From Xenophilus sp. Marseille-Q4582 (GTDB lineage Bacteria > Pseudomonadota > Gammaproteobacteria > Burkholderiales > Burkholderiaceae_C): a DNA stretch of 64,000 bases. Position numbers and translations under genes: made by a program. The stretch is from contig NZ_CAKAKO010000008.1 in assembly GCF_916700565.1 (NCBI RefSeq), positions 62,001 through 126,000 of the forward strand, in the 5' to 3' direction. Below the pieces are notes generated by a model. That model saw nothing but the letters and a program-made list of their open reading frames with translations. It was not told the DNA's origin and searched no databases. Each line of letters opens with the position of its first letter. The first letter of the stretch is position 1. This document shows positions 35,924 to 45,065 of the stretch, in pieces.

Positions 35924-36739
35924 ATGCATGACGTCATTGATGCCCTCAAAGCGCTGGGCCTGCACGGCATGGCCAGTGCCTGGCCGGAGGTACTGGGCAC
36001 CGCCCGCATGAAGTCGCTGGATCATGAGGCCGTGCTGCACCAGCTCATCAAGGCCGAGACCGCTCAGCGTGAGGTGCGTTCCATGGCTTACCAGATGCGC
36101 GTGGCGCGCTTCCCTTCGCACCGTGACCTCGCCGGCTTTGACTTCGCCCACGCGCAGCTCGACGAAGCACTGGTGCGCCAGTTGCACACCCTTCGCTTCG
36201 TGGAGTCGGCGCACAACGTGGTGCTGGTTGGTGGCCCCGGCACGGGTAAAACCCACCTGGCCACGAGCCTGGGGATCGAGGCCATTCGCATGCATGGCAA
36301 GCGGGTGCGCTTCTTCTCAACGGTGGAGCTGGTCAACGCCCTGGAGCTGGAGAAGGCGCAGAACAAGGCCGGGCAAATGGCGCACCGCCTGATGTACGTC
36401 GATCTGGTGATCCTGGATGAACTGGGCTACCTGCCATTCACGCAGTCGGGCGGCGCGATGCTGTTCCACCTGCTCTCCAAACTCTATGAGCGAACGAGCG
36501 TGGTGATCACCACCAACCTCACCTTCTCGGAGTGGAGCAGCGTCTTTGGAGACGCCAAGATGACCACGGCCTTGCTTGACCGGCTCACGCACCATTGCCA
36601 CATCGTCGAGACGGGCAACGAGAGCTGGCGATTCAAGCACTCCAGTGCCGCTGGCGCGGCTCCCCCAAAGCAACGCCCAAAGAGCCAGAAAGGAGATCGA
36701 AAAACAGCAGACCCGATAGACTTATCCACAACCGAATAG
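35924..36739 (+). CDS. istB: IS21 helper ATPase IstB (copy 3)
   Basis: A 271-residue AAA+ ATPase with Walker [12 protein letters not shown] and Walker [13 protein letters not shown], same as the copy 4 protein and with the [15 protein letters not shown] variant that copy 2 lacks. Its istA partner is disrupted, so translational coupling now starts from the istA 3' remnant. Confidence 0.93.
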   Translation: MHDVIDALKALGLHGMASAWPEVLGTARMKSLDHEAVLHQLIKAETAQREVRSMAYQMRVARFPSHRDLAGFDFAHAQLDEALVRQLHTLRFVESAHNVVLVGGPGTGKTHLATSLGIEAIRMHGKRVRFFSTVELVNALELEKAQNKAGQMAHRLMYVDLVILDELGYLPFTQSGGAMLFHLLSKLYERTSVVITTNLTFSEWSSVFGDAKMTTALLDRLTHHCHIVETGNESWRFKHSSAAGAAPPKQRPKSQKGDRKTADPIDLSTTE

Positions 36740-36811
36740 TCAAAGAATCCATCAACCCAGTGGCTCAATATTCAACGTGATCACTGGCTCAGTTGTGCTG
36801 ATGAATCAACA

Positions 36812-37150
36812 GGCGAGGCGTCGGAGTTTCACAAGACCCATGGCTACTACGCTCAAGAGGTGGACCCCAGTACATTCACTGTGCCGCTGGGCTGGGAAGA
36901 ACGCCTGTGCAAGATACAGAACGCCAACACAGACAGCAAAATTGGTTGGTGTCTCAGCCTTGTGGACCTCTTTCTGTCCAAGGCCGCTGCAGGCCGTGAC
37001 AAGGACAGGGAGTTCTGTCAGGCCATGCTGCGCCATCGCTACGTCATTGCCTCCGAGGCTTTGGAGCTGGTTCCAGCCATGATGACCATGGATGAGGAAG
37101 AGCGCGAGCGCCTCGCGAAACGTATCCGCCGCTGGGACAAGACAAAGTAG
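36812..37150 (+). pseudogene. DUF6036-type nucleotidyltransferase, C-terminal fragment
   Basis: The frame is open from the IS21 end and reads GEASEFHKTHGYYAQEVDPS, then PLGWEERLCKIQNANTDSKI, CLSLVDLFLSKAAAGRDKDR and REFCQAMLRHRYV. This resembles the C-terminal half of the DUF6036 family, nucleotidyltransferase-fold proteins related to AbiEii-type toxins. The N-terminal nucleotidyltransferase motif has been removed by the IS21 element. An internal ATG at 36860 could start translation but the product would lack the active site. IS5 copy B begins 13 bp after the stop. Confidence 0.6.
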
Positions 37151-37163
37151 CGGCACGCGCTAA

Positions 37164-38484
37164 CAGGCCGTTGAAAAAATGCTCATCGAACGCGCCAGGG
37201 TCGTGGATTTCGAAGAAACGGATCGCGCAAACTGGCCTGCGCAGCGATTGGAGCGGCCATTTCGGCCTGTTTGCAGGCCGTTTTGCCCGTTCCGGGCGCA
37301 CGTATCCCATGGTTCACGCATGATGCGCGTCCCACCAACCGCCCAGACTGCCCATGCGCACCAGGTTGTAGGTGGCAAAGCACAGCAGCGCCTGGCCCGC
37401 GAGCTTGGCCTGACCGATCAATTTGGTCTTGGCCAGACCGCCCACTGTCTTGATCCAGCCAAAGGCCTCCTCGATTCGCTTGCGCACTTTGAGGCTGGTT
37501 TTGTAGCCCTCGTGGCGCTTGATGCGCCCATCGACTGCAGAGTGCTTGTCCTTGGCCGCCACGTGCGGCGTGACCAAGAGCCGGCGACAGCCCTTGATGA
37601 AGGCCTTGCTGTCGTAGCCCTTGTCGGCGCCGACCGTGGCCCGCTTGTTCCTGTTGCCCCGGCGTTTGAGCATCGCCAGCGCCGCCTCGCGCTCGGCGGT
37701 GCCACTGGCATGTGTGATCTCCACATCCACGATCAGACCGTTGCGGTTCTCCATGAGGATGTGCCCCATGTGGCACAGGCGGGACTTGTCGCCCGCGCTC
37801 TTCTTGAACAGCCGGGCATCGGCATCGGTGGTGCTGGCATGGGTGCCGTTGCAGCGCTCCTGCCCTTTGAAGTTCACCTCGGGGTTGCGTCCGGGTGGCG
37901 TGCCGCTGTCGTCGTCTTTGCGTTTGAAACTCTTGTGCGAGGCCCAGGCCTCAATCAGCGTGCCGTCCACGCTGAAGTGTTCGTCGCTGGCAAGCCGGCC
38001 CCACTGGGCGCTGAGCTTGACGCGCTCGAAGAAGGCGCGCGCCAGGTCTTCGTTGAAGAGGCGTTCGCGGTTGGCGCTGAAGGTGGAGTGGTCCCAAACT
38101 TTGTCCTCGATGTTCAGGCCGACGAACCAGCGGTACAGCAGGTTGTAGTTGACCGCCTCGACCAGCTGGCGTTCGCTGCGGATGGAGAACAGGATTTGCA
38201 GCAGCAAGGCCTTGAGCAGCATCTCCGGCGGCACCGACGGTCGGCCACGGCGGGCGTACACCGCTTCGAACTCGCTGTTCATGCTCGCCAGCAGCGCATC
38301 CACCACGGCGCGCAACTTGCGCAGCGGGTGTGCCGCTGGCACTCTTTCTTCAAGGCTGATGTAGCTGAACATCGCCCCCTGGAAGTCTTGGTTGCCTCTC
38401 ATCTTTCTTGTCGCAGTTGTTGCGGGATGGCTTCAGATCGTAGCGGCCGACGCGGACGCTCGCAGGGGATTTTTCAACGGCCTG
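37164..38484 (-). mobile_element. IS5-family element, copy B
   Basis: A 1321-bp element with CAGGCCGTTGAAAAA inverted ends. The left flank is CTAA (37160-37163); the right duplicate of CTAA is itself split by IS630 copy 2, inserted at its TA (CTA before the IS630, TAA after it). Confidence 0.92.
37314..38402 (-). CDS. IS5-family transposase (copy B)
   Basis: A 362-residue DDE transposase with Asp in FSVDGTLIEAW, Asp in TVGADKGYD and Glu in RIEEAFGWIKTV. It is nearly identical to copy A (AGDKSRLCH instead of AGDRSRLCH) and intact. Confidence 0.93.
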   Translation of the reverse strand: MRGNQDFQGAMFSYISLEERVPAAHPLRKLRAVVDALLASMNSEFEAVYARRGRPSVPPEMLLKALLLQILFSIRSERQLVEAVNYNLLYRWFVGLNIEDKVWDHSTFSANRERLFNEDLARAFFERVKLSAQWGRLASDEHFSVDGTLIEAWASHKSFKRKDDDSGTPPGRNPEVNFKGQERCNGTHASTTDADARLFKKSAGDKSRLCHMGHILMENRNGLIVDVEITHASGTAEREAALAMLKRRGNRNKRATVGADKGYDSKAFIKGCRRLLVTPHVAAKDKHSAVDGRIKRHEGYKTSLKVRKRIEEAFGWIKTVGGLAKTKLIGQAKLAGQALLCFATYNLVRMGSLGGWWDAHHA

Positions 38485-38487
38485 CTA

Positions 38488-39601
38488 TTGATTCGGCCCT
38501 TGTGCACTTGAATTTATCTGCACCGCCCCCAACTCGGATTCATGCAAGCAACTGACATGAGATCGTTGAGCCACGAAGCGCGGCATGAGCGCCGGGTTCA
38601 GGTCATCCGGCTACGCAAGGCCGGCAACACCTACGACAAGATCGCCGCGCTCACCGGCCTGAGTCGCACAGGCGTCTTCAACATCTGCAAACGCCATGAG
38701 GCGCTCGGTGCCAAGGCGCTGCACGACGCCATTGGCGGGCGCAAGCTCGGCGAAAACCGCTTGCTCGACCCCGCCCAGGAGGCCCTGGTGCGCAAGCTCA
38801 TCGCCGACAAGACGCCCGATCAGCTCAAGATGCCCTACGCGCTGTGGACCCGCGCCGCTGTGGCCCAACTCATCGAACAGCGCTTTGGGCCGCGACTGCA
38901 AGTGCGCACCATGGGCAAGTACCTGGCGCGCTGGGGCTTCACGCCGCAAAAGCCGATGAAGAAGGCCTACGAGCAGTCACCGGCGGCGGTCAAGAAGTGG
39001 CTCGACGAGGACTACCCCGCCATTGCCGCGCGGGCCAAGGCCGAGGGAGCCGAAATTCACTGGGGCGACGAGAGTGGACTGCGCAGCGACGATGTACGCG
39101 GCCGTGGTTTTGCGCCCAAGGGCCAGACGCCGGTGGTGCGGGTCAACAACAAGCGCCACAACCTGTCGGTCATCTCCACCGTGACCAACAAAGGGCAGAT
39201 GCGCTGGCGCATCTTTGACGGGGCGCTCAACACCACAATCCTGATCGACTTCCTGCGCCGGCTGATCAAGGGACAGACCAAGAAGGTGTTCCTGATCCTG
39301 GACAACCTGCGGGTGCATCATGCCAAACCGGTCAAGGCCTGGCTGGCCGAGCATGCCGATGCCATCGAGGTGTTCTACCTACCGAGCTATAGCCCGGAGT
39401 TGAACCCGGATGAGATGGCCAATGCGGATATCAAGCAGGCGGTCACGAAGCTGGCACCGGCGCGAACGAAGCTGCAACTGGCCAAAGCCACAGCCAAGCA
39501 CCTTCGCAGCGTGCAACGCCAGCCCGAGCGCATCCGCAAGTACTTCGAGCACGCCACGGTACGCTATGCGGCTTGAGTCAAGTTCATTGAGGCCGGATCA
39601 A
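38488..39601 (+). mobile_element. IS630-family element, copy 2
   Basis: A 1114-bp element identical in layout to 3623-4736, with TA on both sides (38486-38487 and 39602-39603). It was inserted into the target duplication of IS5 copy B, so it arrived after that element. Its right end touches the truncated dctQ gene. Confidence 0.93.
38542..39576 (+). CDS. IS630-family transposase (copy 2)
   Basis: A 344-residue transposase with the DDE core residues in HWGDESGLRSDD, LILDNLRVHHA and SPELNPDEMAN. It is intact and differs from copy 1 at QRFGPRLQ. A start at MRSLSHEARHERR (38557) is the alternative. Confidence 0.93.
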   Translation: MQATDMRSLSHEARHERRVQVIRLRKAGNTYDKIAALTGLSRTGVFNICKRHEALGAKALHDAIGGRKLGENRLLDPAQEALVRKLIADKTPDQLKMPYALWTRAAVAQLIEQRFGPRLQVRTMGKYLARWGFTPQKPMKKAYEQSPAAVKKWLDEDYPAIAARAKAEGAEIHWGDESGLRSDDVRGRGFAPKGQTPVVRVNNKRHNLSVISTVTNKGQMRWRIFDGALNTTILIDFLRRLIKGQTKKVFLILDNLRVHHAKPVKAWLAEHADAIEVFYLPSYSPELNPDEMANADIKQAVTKLAPARTKLQLAKATAKHLRSVQRQPERIRKYFEHATVRYAA

Positions 39602-39603
39602 TA

Positions 39604-40050
39604 ATGAGTGTGGCCAGCATTACGGGCCGTGCGCTCATTGGCGTGGGGCTGGGCCCTGTGCCGGGCGACTTTGAAATGGTCGAGGTGGGCACGGCCTTGG
39701 CGGTGTTCTTCTTTCTGCCCTGGTGCTACCTCAAGGGCGGGCACGCCACGGTGGACCTGTTCTACATGCACCTGCCCAAGCCGATGAAGTGGCTGGTGGA
39801 CACCTTCAGCGACGTGATCATGCTGGTGCTGTGGCTGGCACTGACCTGGATGCTGTGGGAGGGCATGCTGGAAAAGCGTGAATACTTTGAAACCACCTTC
39901 ATCCTGCAGATGCCGGTGTGGTGGGCGTATGCGCTGTGCATGGTGGGCGCCGTCATCGGTTGCCTGTCGTACATCGCCAAGACCCTGATCCAGTTTGGCC
40001 TGGCCAAGTACCCGCCAGGCTGGACGGTTGAATCCACCGGAGGACATTGA
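39604..40050 (+). pseudogene. dctQ: TRAP transporter small permease DctQ, N-terminally truncated
   Basis: 148 residues matching the intact DctQ at 49218-49739 from its residue 26 on. The missing first transmembrane segment (WSAIVGGLVLCAITL in the intact copy) was lost at a joint now occupied by IS5 copy B and IS630 copy 2. An in-frame ATG by chance follows the IS630 end. The remaining segments (VGTALAVFFFLPWCYLKGGH; VIMLVLWLALTWMLWEG; VWWAYALCMVGAVIG) are unchanged except for single residues such as LPKPMKWL. It is unlikely to work alone without its first helix. Confidence 0.82.
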
Positions 40051-40051
40051 C

Positions 40052-41374
40052 ATGACTGGTATTGAACTCGCCTCCTGGTCCTTTCCGGTCCTGCTGGCTC
40101 TGATTTTCATTCGCGTGCCCATTGGCCTGGCCATGGCCGTCTGCGGCCTGGTGGGGGCGTACTTCATCTACGGTTCGCACGCACCCATCCTCAACCAGCT
40201 CAAGCAGGTCACCTACAGCACGTTCTCCAACTACAACCTGTCGGTGATCCCGCTGTTCCTGCTGATGGGGCAGTTCGCGGCGCTTGGCGGTTTGTCGCAG
40301 GCGCTGTTCAAGGCGGCTGAAGCCTGGGTGGGCCACCGCAAGGGTGGTGTGGCCATGGCGGCCATTGGCGCTTGCGCCGGTTTCGGTGCCATCTGCGGCT
40401 CGTCGCTGGCCACGGCTGCCACCATGGGCCAGGTGGCCCTGCCAGAGCTCAAGCGCGCGGGGTATTCCGGTGCGCTGTCCACGGCCACGCTGGCTGCTGG
40501 CGGTACGCTGGGTATCCTGATTCCGCCTTCCGTGGTGCTGGTCATCTACGCCATCCTGACCGAACAGAACATCGCCAAGCTCTTCCTGGCGGCGTTCATC
40601 CCGGGCATTCTGGCGGCGGTGGGCTACATCATCGTGATCTCGCTGTACGTTCGCCTCAAGCCGGGCAGCGCTGGCAGCATGCCCCCCATGCCCATGGCCG
40701 AACGCTGGAAGGCTACGTTCAAGGTCTGGCCTGTGCTGGTCATCTTCCTGGCGGTGGTTGGCGGTATCTACACTGGCCTGTTCACCCCCACCGAAGGTGC
40801 TGCGGTCGGCGCGTTCGGCACTGGTGTGGCAGCCTGGGCAGCAGGCGGCATCAACGCCAAGACGCTGCGAAACTCCATCTACGGCACGGCCATTGCCACG
40901 GGCATGATCTTCATGATCGTGCTGGGCGCGGGCCTGTACAACACCTTCCTGGCGCTGTCGCAACTGCCGCAGGAACTGGCGCAGTGGGTCATTGGCCTGG
41001 GCATGAGCCCCTGGCTGGTGCTGACCACCGTGCTGGTGGTGTACCTGCTGCTGGGCTGCGTGATGGACTCGCTGTCCATGATCCTGCTGACCATCCCGAT
41101 CTTCTTCCCGATGATCATGGGCCTGGACTTTGGCATGAACCCGGAAGAAACGGCCATCTGGTTCGGCATTCTGGTGTTGATCGTGGTGGAGGTGGGTCTG
41201 ATCACACCGCCCGTGGGCATGAACCTGTTCGTCATCAACAGCATGGCCAAGGACACGCCCATCACCCAGACCTACCGAGGTGTCACGCCCTTCGTGGTGA
41301 GTGATCTGGTGCGTACGGCGATCCTCGCGGCGTTCCCGGTAATAACGCTTGTTGCGCTGCGCATGACCTCCTGA
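40052..41374 (+). CDS. dctM: TRAP transporter large permease DctM (arm 1 copy)
   Basis: A 440-residue inner-membrane protein with about 12 hydrophobic segments, the ion-coupled translocation subunit of a TRAP transporter. Family features: IRVPIGLAMAVCGLVGAYF, GAICGSSLATAATMGQVALP, GTLGILIPPSVVLVIYAILT and the C-terminal GLITPPVGMNLFVI. It starts 1 bp after the dctQ stop. It is intact but has no upstream dctP and only a truncated dctQ, so it is probably a spare copy of the gene at 47894-49216, from which it differs at a handful of residues. Confidence 0.92.
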   Translation: MTGIELASWSFPVLLALIFIRVPIGLAMAVCGLVGAYFIYGSHAPILNQLKQVTYSTFSNYNLSVIPLFLLMGQFAALGGLSQALFKAAEAWVGHRKGGVAMAAIGACAGFGAICGSSLATAATMGQVALPELKRAGYSGALSTATLAAGGTLGILIPPSVVLVIYAILTEQNIAKLFLAAFIPGILAAVGYIIVISLYVRLKPGSAGSMPPMPMAERWKATFKVWPVLVIFLAVVGGIYTGLFTPTEGAAVGAFGTGVAAWAAGGINAKTLRNSIYGTAIATGMIFMIVLGAGLYNTFLALSQLPQELAQWVIGLGMSPWLVLTTVLVVYLLLGCVMDSLSMILLTIPIFFPMIMGLDFGMNPEETAIWFGILVLIVVEVGLITPPVGMNLFVINSMAKDTPITQTYRGVTPFVVSDLVRTAILAAFPVITLVALRMTS

Positions 41375-41616
41375 GTCTGACGGTCAACGTGACAGATCAA
41401 ATGACTCGGATGTGTTCAAGTATGTTTTAACTTGAAGGAAGCGGTTCACGGCGCCGCTTGCGACAACGAGATCCACAGTCATGAGCGGCGGAAATAAGTC
41501 GCAGACCTTACTTTCGTGCGGGACAGGCGACTGACCGCACGCGCTGTAGACTTGCCGGTCAAGACACGGATGTCGCAAGTAGGCTGGTTCCTGACATTCG
41601 CATGTCACGCCCCAGT

Positions 41617-41778
41617 CCAAGCCCCTACGCCTATCTCAAGGATGTGCTCACCCGGCTGCCCACCCACAAGGCCAGCCGGATTGAGGAACTGTTGCCGCAC
41701 CTCTGGCAGCCCATTGCCAACACCTGATCCAGGCCAGGACCGCCCACAGCGGTCAATATGGGTTCACCGCGCGCTTAC
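41617..41778 (+). mobile_element. IS66-family remnant (end of tnpC and terminus)
   Basis: The frame PYAYLKDVLTRLPTHKASRI up to TGA 41727 matches the last 34 residues of the TnpC encoded at 42690-44204, with some changes. About 50 bp further is a terminus GGTTCACCGCGCGCTTAC (41761-41778) resembling the GTAA-type ends of IS66 elements. Everything upstream in the element is missing. It abuts the IS1182 transposase remnant. Confidence 0.75.
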
Positions 41779-42355
41779 GGCGCATCTTCTGGATCTTTCC
41801 CTGCAGACGATCCGTCTTGGCCTGAATCTCCGCAGGCTGCGTCCTGTCTGCCGTCTCCAGGGCGTCTAGGTAGCGTTGAATACTTTCCTCCAACTCCCTC
41901 TCGCGACGTTCAATCTTGCCTGGCGTGAAGTTGCGCTCGCGGTTGTTGACCGCTTTGAACTTGCTGCCGTCGATGGCCACCACAGCGTCGGTGAACAGCT
42001 TCAGCTCGCGGCACAGCATCACGAAGCGACGACAGACATTGCGTATGCCCTTGCCGTTGTCGCGCCGGAAGTCGGCAATCGTCTTGAAGTCGGGCGCGAG
42101 CCTGCCAGTCAGCCACATCAGCTCCACGTTCCTCTGGCATTCCCGTTCCAGCCTGCGGCTGGACTGGATCCGGTTGAGGTAGCCATAGAGGTAGAGCTTC
42201 AGGAGCACCGAGGGGTGGTACGAGGGTCGGCCAGTTGAGGCCGGCTGCAACCCCTGGAACTCCAGGGCTGCCAGGTCCAACGTAACCGTCCGGCGAACCC
42301 CACCTTGTAATCAGGCGATGCAAGGCAACGCTGCTGACGATCTAAACTGACGGGA

Positions 42356-42664
42356 ATGAATTCGAAGCAGACACTTCTTGACCGTGAGATGTTCGTGCAA
42401 GCCCTGCGTTACATGGGCGAGGACGATCTGCTGTATCTCAATCGAATGGTCGTGGAGCGGTTGAACCTGTTGGCCCAGGCACGCAGCACTGTGCAGTTGG
42501 CCCAGTTTGCCGAGGGTGATCGGGTGGAGTTCACCACCAACGATGGTGCCGTTAAACAAGGCACGGTCATCCGACTGAACAAGAAGACGGCCAGTTTGCT
42601 CACCGACGACGGCCAGAACTGGAAGGTCTCACCGGCACTGCTGCGCAAACAAGCGCAGGCCTGA
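42356..42664 (+). CDS. IS66 passenger gene, SH3-like hypothetical protein
   Basis: A 102-residue protein: a helical N-terminal part (LLDREMFVQALRYMGEDDLL then YLNRMVVERLNLLAQARST) and a small beta-barrel-like C-terminal part (AEGDRVEFTTNDGAVKQGTV then IRLNKKTASLLTDDGQNWKV). The second part resembles SH3/KOW-type nucleic-acid-binding barrels; this is by eye. I do not recognise a named family. It lies inside the exact borders of the IS66 element, tail to tail with tnpC (25 bp between stops), so it moves with the element. Function in transposition or as cargo is unknown. Confidence 0.75.
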   Translation: MNSKQTLLDREMFVQALRYMGEDDLLYLNRMVVERLNLLAQARSTVQLAQFAEGDRVEFTTNDGAVKQGTVIRLNKKTASLLTDDGQNWKVSPALLRKQAQA

Positions 42665-42689
42665 TCACCTCGGTGGCGACGAACGTGAT

Positions 42690-44204
42690 TCAGACAGGCG
42701 CAGGCTGCCAGCGGTGCGCCAGCAGTTCCTCGATCCGGCTGGCTCTGTGTGTCGGCAGCCGAGTGAGGACATCCTTCAGATAGGCGTATGGATCATGCCC
42801 GTTGAGCCTGGCCGATTGGATCAAGCTCATCACCGCCGCCGCCCGCTGCCCCGCGCGCAGGCTACCGGCAAACAGCCAGTTGCCCCGGCCCACGGCGATG
42901 GGTCGGATCTGGTTCTCTATCCAGTTGTTGTCCACGGGCAGTTGCCCATCGTCAATGAAGCGGGTCAACGCCCCCCAGCGTTTGAGGCTGTAGTCCAGCA
43001 CCTTGGCCGTCGCCGAGTTGCCCGCCACCTGCTGGCGTTGGCGCAACATCCATTCGTGCAAGGCATCCATGATCGGACGGCTGCGCTGTTGGCGTATTTC
43101 CAATCGCTGCGCCTCGGGCATGTCCTTGACCTGCTGTTCGATCTCGTAAACCTGAGCCAACTGCTTGATGGCGTGTTCGGCAATTTGGCTCTTGTTGGCC
43201 GCGTGCAGGTCAAAGAATTTGCGCCGGGCATGTGCCAGGCAGCCAATCTCCGTGACACCCTGGTTGAAGCTGGCCTTGTACCCGGCGTAGTCGTCACAGA
43301 CCAGGCTGCCACGCCAATCGCCCAGGAAGGAGCGTGCATGCTCACCAGCGCGCGACTCGCAGAAGTTGTAGACCACGGCGCGCATGGATTCGAACGCACC
43401 CGGTGCATACGCCCAAAGGTAAGCCCGGTGGGTCTTGCCATGGCCGGGCTTGAGCATCGCCACCGGCGTCTCGTCGGCATGCAACACCGGCTGAGCCAGC
43501 AATTCGGCTTTCAAGGCATCGACCAGCGGCTGCAACCTCACCCCGCAGATGCCCACCCATTGAGCCAGCGTTGACCGGGGTATGGCCAGCCCAGCGCGGC
43601 CAAAGATACCCTCCTGGCGATACAGCGGCAAGTGGTCGGCGTACTTGGCCACCAGCACTTGGGCCAGCAGTCCGGTGGTCGGGATACCTTTGTCGATGAC
43701 ATGGGCAGCAACGGGGGCCTGGGTGATGGTCTCGCACTGGGCGCACGCCCACTTGCCACGGATGTGGCGCTCGACGGTAAACACGCCCGGGACGTAGTCC
43801 AGCTTCTCGGCCACGTCTACGCCGATGCGTTTCATCTGGCAGCCACAAGGGCATGTGGTGGATGCCGGCTCGTGGCGGATTTCGCGCCGCGGCAGGTTCG
43901 CCGGCAACGGGGTGCGTTTGGGTTGTTGTTTCTCGGTGACTGCCACAGGGGTGGCGCTGAGATGTTCAATCTCCTGGACTACCGCCGCCAGGTCAGCGTC
44001 GAGTTCTTCGTCCAGCAGGCTCTTTTGCTGAGGGTCAAATCGTTCGGACTGCGCCGCAAACTTCATGCGCTTCAAGAGCGCGTTCTCGTATTTAAGCTTG
44101 TCCAGCAGCGCCGCCTGGTGACGCAATTCGCCCAGCAGGCGTTGGGTCAGCTCGCGCAGTTGCGCGGCGTCCAGCTCGGCCAGGGTTTGCTCTTCCATCA
44201 CCAT
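42690..44204 (-). CDS. tnpC: IS66 transposase TnpC
   Basis: The 504-residue DDE transposase of the IS66 element. N-terminal leucine zipper (ELTQRLLGELRHQAALLDKL then KYENALLKRMKFA), zinc-finger (TTCPCGCQMKRIGVDV with CAQCETI), then the core with Asp in VLHADETPVAML, Asp in LVCDDYAGYKA and Glu in NNWIENQIRPIAVG. ATG 44204 (MVMEEQTLAEL) is chosen. It is intact; the last residues recur in the remnant at 41617. Confidence 0.92.
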   Translation of the reverse strand: MVMEEQTLAELDAAQLRELTQRLLGELRHQAALLDKLKYENALLKRMKFAAQSERFDPQQKSLLDEELDADLAAVVQEIEHLSATPVAVTEKQQPKRTPLPANLPRREIRHEPASTTCPCGCQMKRIGVDVAEKLDYVPGVFTVERHIRGKWACAQCETITQAPVAAHVIDKGIPTTGLLAQVLVAKYADHLPLYRQEGIFGRAGLAIPRSTLAQWVGICGVRLQPLVDALKAELLAQPVLHADETPVAMLKPGHGKTHRAYLWAYAPGAFESMRAVVYNFCESRAGEHARSFLGDWRGSLVCDDYAGYKASFNQGVTEIGCLAHARRKFFDLHAANKSQIAEHAIKQLAQVYEIEQQVKDMPEAQRLEIRQQRSRPIMDALHEWMLRQRQQVAGNSATAKVLDYSLKRWGALTRFIDDGQLPVDNNWIENQIRPIAVGRGNWLFAGSLRAGQRAAAVMSLIQSARLNGHDPYAYLKDVLTRLPTHRASRIEELLAHRWQPAPV

Positions 44205-44286
44205 GAACCGAAGTGTGCCTGCGCACCCGGGAGATGGCCATTGGCACATCTCCCAATTGCCAACGCGACGCTCGCAGAGCGACGAT

Positions 44287-44619
44287 TCAGACCACGGTGA
44301 TGGCGCCCTGTGAGCCCATGCGTTGCCAGGGCAGCCCCAACACCAAGGCGTTGAGCTGGGCGTGCTCGAGCGCAACGTTGGGGCTGCCCAGTGGCGCCCA
44401 GGTGAACTTGCCCTGGTGCAGCCGGCGTGCCGCCAGCCACAGACCGACGCCATCGTGCACCAACACTTTCAAACGGTTGGCTCTGCTGTTGGCAAACACG
44501 TAGGCATGGTGGGGCTGTGCTGAGCCGAAGGTCATGATGACGCGGGCCAAGGCGGTGTCGGGGCCGGCACGCATGTCCAGTGGGGCGGTGGCCAACCAGG
44601 CGGCATCGATACGGATCAC
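44287..44619 (-). CDS. tnpB: IS66 accessory protein TnpB
   Basis: A 110-residue accessory protein essential for IS66 movement. The family motif is clear: VFANSRANRLKVLVHDGVGL, WLAARRLHQGKFTW. GTG 44619 (VIRIDAAWLATAPLDMRAG) overlaps the tnpA stop by 4 bp. Intact. Confidence 0.88.
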   Translation of the reverse strand: MIRIDAAWLATAPLDMRAGPDTALARVIMTFGSAQPHHAYVFANSRANRLKVLVHDGVGLWLAARRLHQGKFTWAPLGSPNVALEHAQLNALVLGLPWQRMGSQGAITVV

Positions 44620-45065
44620 CGCAACCACTCCCGCAGCATCTGCGCGCACTCGGGCGCAGCAGACAGCGGCCAGTGCACGGTCATGGATACGCCTTGGCGT
44701 TGGCAGTCGAGGCGAATGGTGGCCAGCGCTGGCACGGCCGCAGGTGTTGCCTGTACAGGTGTGGTCATGGCACATGAGGGCGCCACCGCGTTGAGTTCGA
44801 GGGGCACGAATGCCGGTGTCCTTTTCGGTGCCTGAGCAGGATCCGCCAATGGGTCGGTCGCAGTCGTCAGACGGTGACGGCCTTGCCCGTATTCCTTGAG
44901 CCAGCGGTGGAGCACGTTGGTGTTCATGCCGTGTTGCAAGGCCAAGGCGGCAATGGAGGCGCCAGGCTGTTGGCACGCGGCCACAAGTTCAGCTTTGAAT
45001 TGCGGGGTGTAGGTGCGGTGCGTGCGCCGCACGGTGTAACGAGGGGTTTGAGGTTCTTTGAGCAT
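44616..45065 (-). CDS. tnpA: IS66 accessory protein TnpA
   Basis: A 149-residue DNA-binding accessory protein with a helix-turn-helix of the transposase-8 type (YTPQFKAELVAACQQPGASI then AALALQHGMNTNVLHRWLK) and a basic/proline linker. ATG 45065 (MLKEPQTPRYTVRR) is preferred over the longer open frame. Overlaps tnpB by 4 bp. Confidence 0.88.
   Translation of the reverse strand: MLKEPQTPRYTVRRTHRTYTPQFKAELVAACQQPGASIAALALQHGMNTNVLHRWLKEYGQGRHRLTTATDPLADPAQAPKRTPAFVPLELNAVAPSCAMTTPVQATPAAVPALATIRLDCQRQGVSMTVHWPLSAAPECAQMLREWLR

Larger units (their letters stand above)
33116..35931 (+). pseudogene. istA: IstA of IS21 copy 3, split by IS3
   Basis: The 5' part (33116-33930, through GTLGELN) and the 3' part (from 35211, [14 protein letters not shown]) are identical in reading to the intact copies. 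The IS3 element lies between them. The catalytic DDE core is in the 5' part, but the C-terminal domain is separated and the frame stops within IS3 at 34093, so this copy depends on IstA from other copies for movement. Confidence 0.95.
33010..36811 (+). mobile_element. IS21-family element, copy 3, interrupted by an IS3-family element
   Basis: The same 2522-bp IS21 as copies 2 and 4, with TGTTGATTCA and TGAATCAACA ends, lengthened by an IS3 insertion (33931-35207, with a CAA duplication) inside istA. The outer flanks (..CTCCTCGTT and GGCGAGGC..) share no target duplication. Confidence 0.95.
39602..41590 (+). repeat. Inverted duplication, arm 1 (dctQM and downstream)
   Basis: This segment matches the reverse complement of about 47680-49664, covering most of dctQ, all of dctM and about 200 bp after it. 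Differences are scattered (for example DTPITQTYRG here, DTPIVQTYRG there), so it is an old duplication rather than an assembly artefact. The 6.1-kb interval between the arms holds the IS66 nest and the HipA-like operon. Arm ends were set by eye to within some tens of bases. Confidence 0.85.

Noticed and set aside
36860..37150. Complete small gene of 96 codons after IS21 copy 3
   Set aside because: The frame is open back to the IS boundary with conserved family residues before the ATG, so it is the tail of a longer gene.
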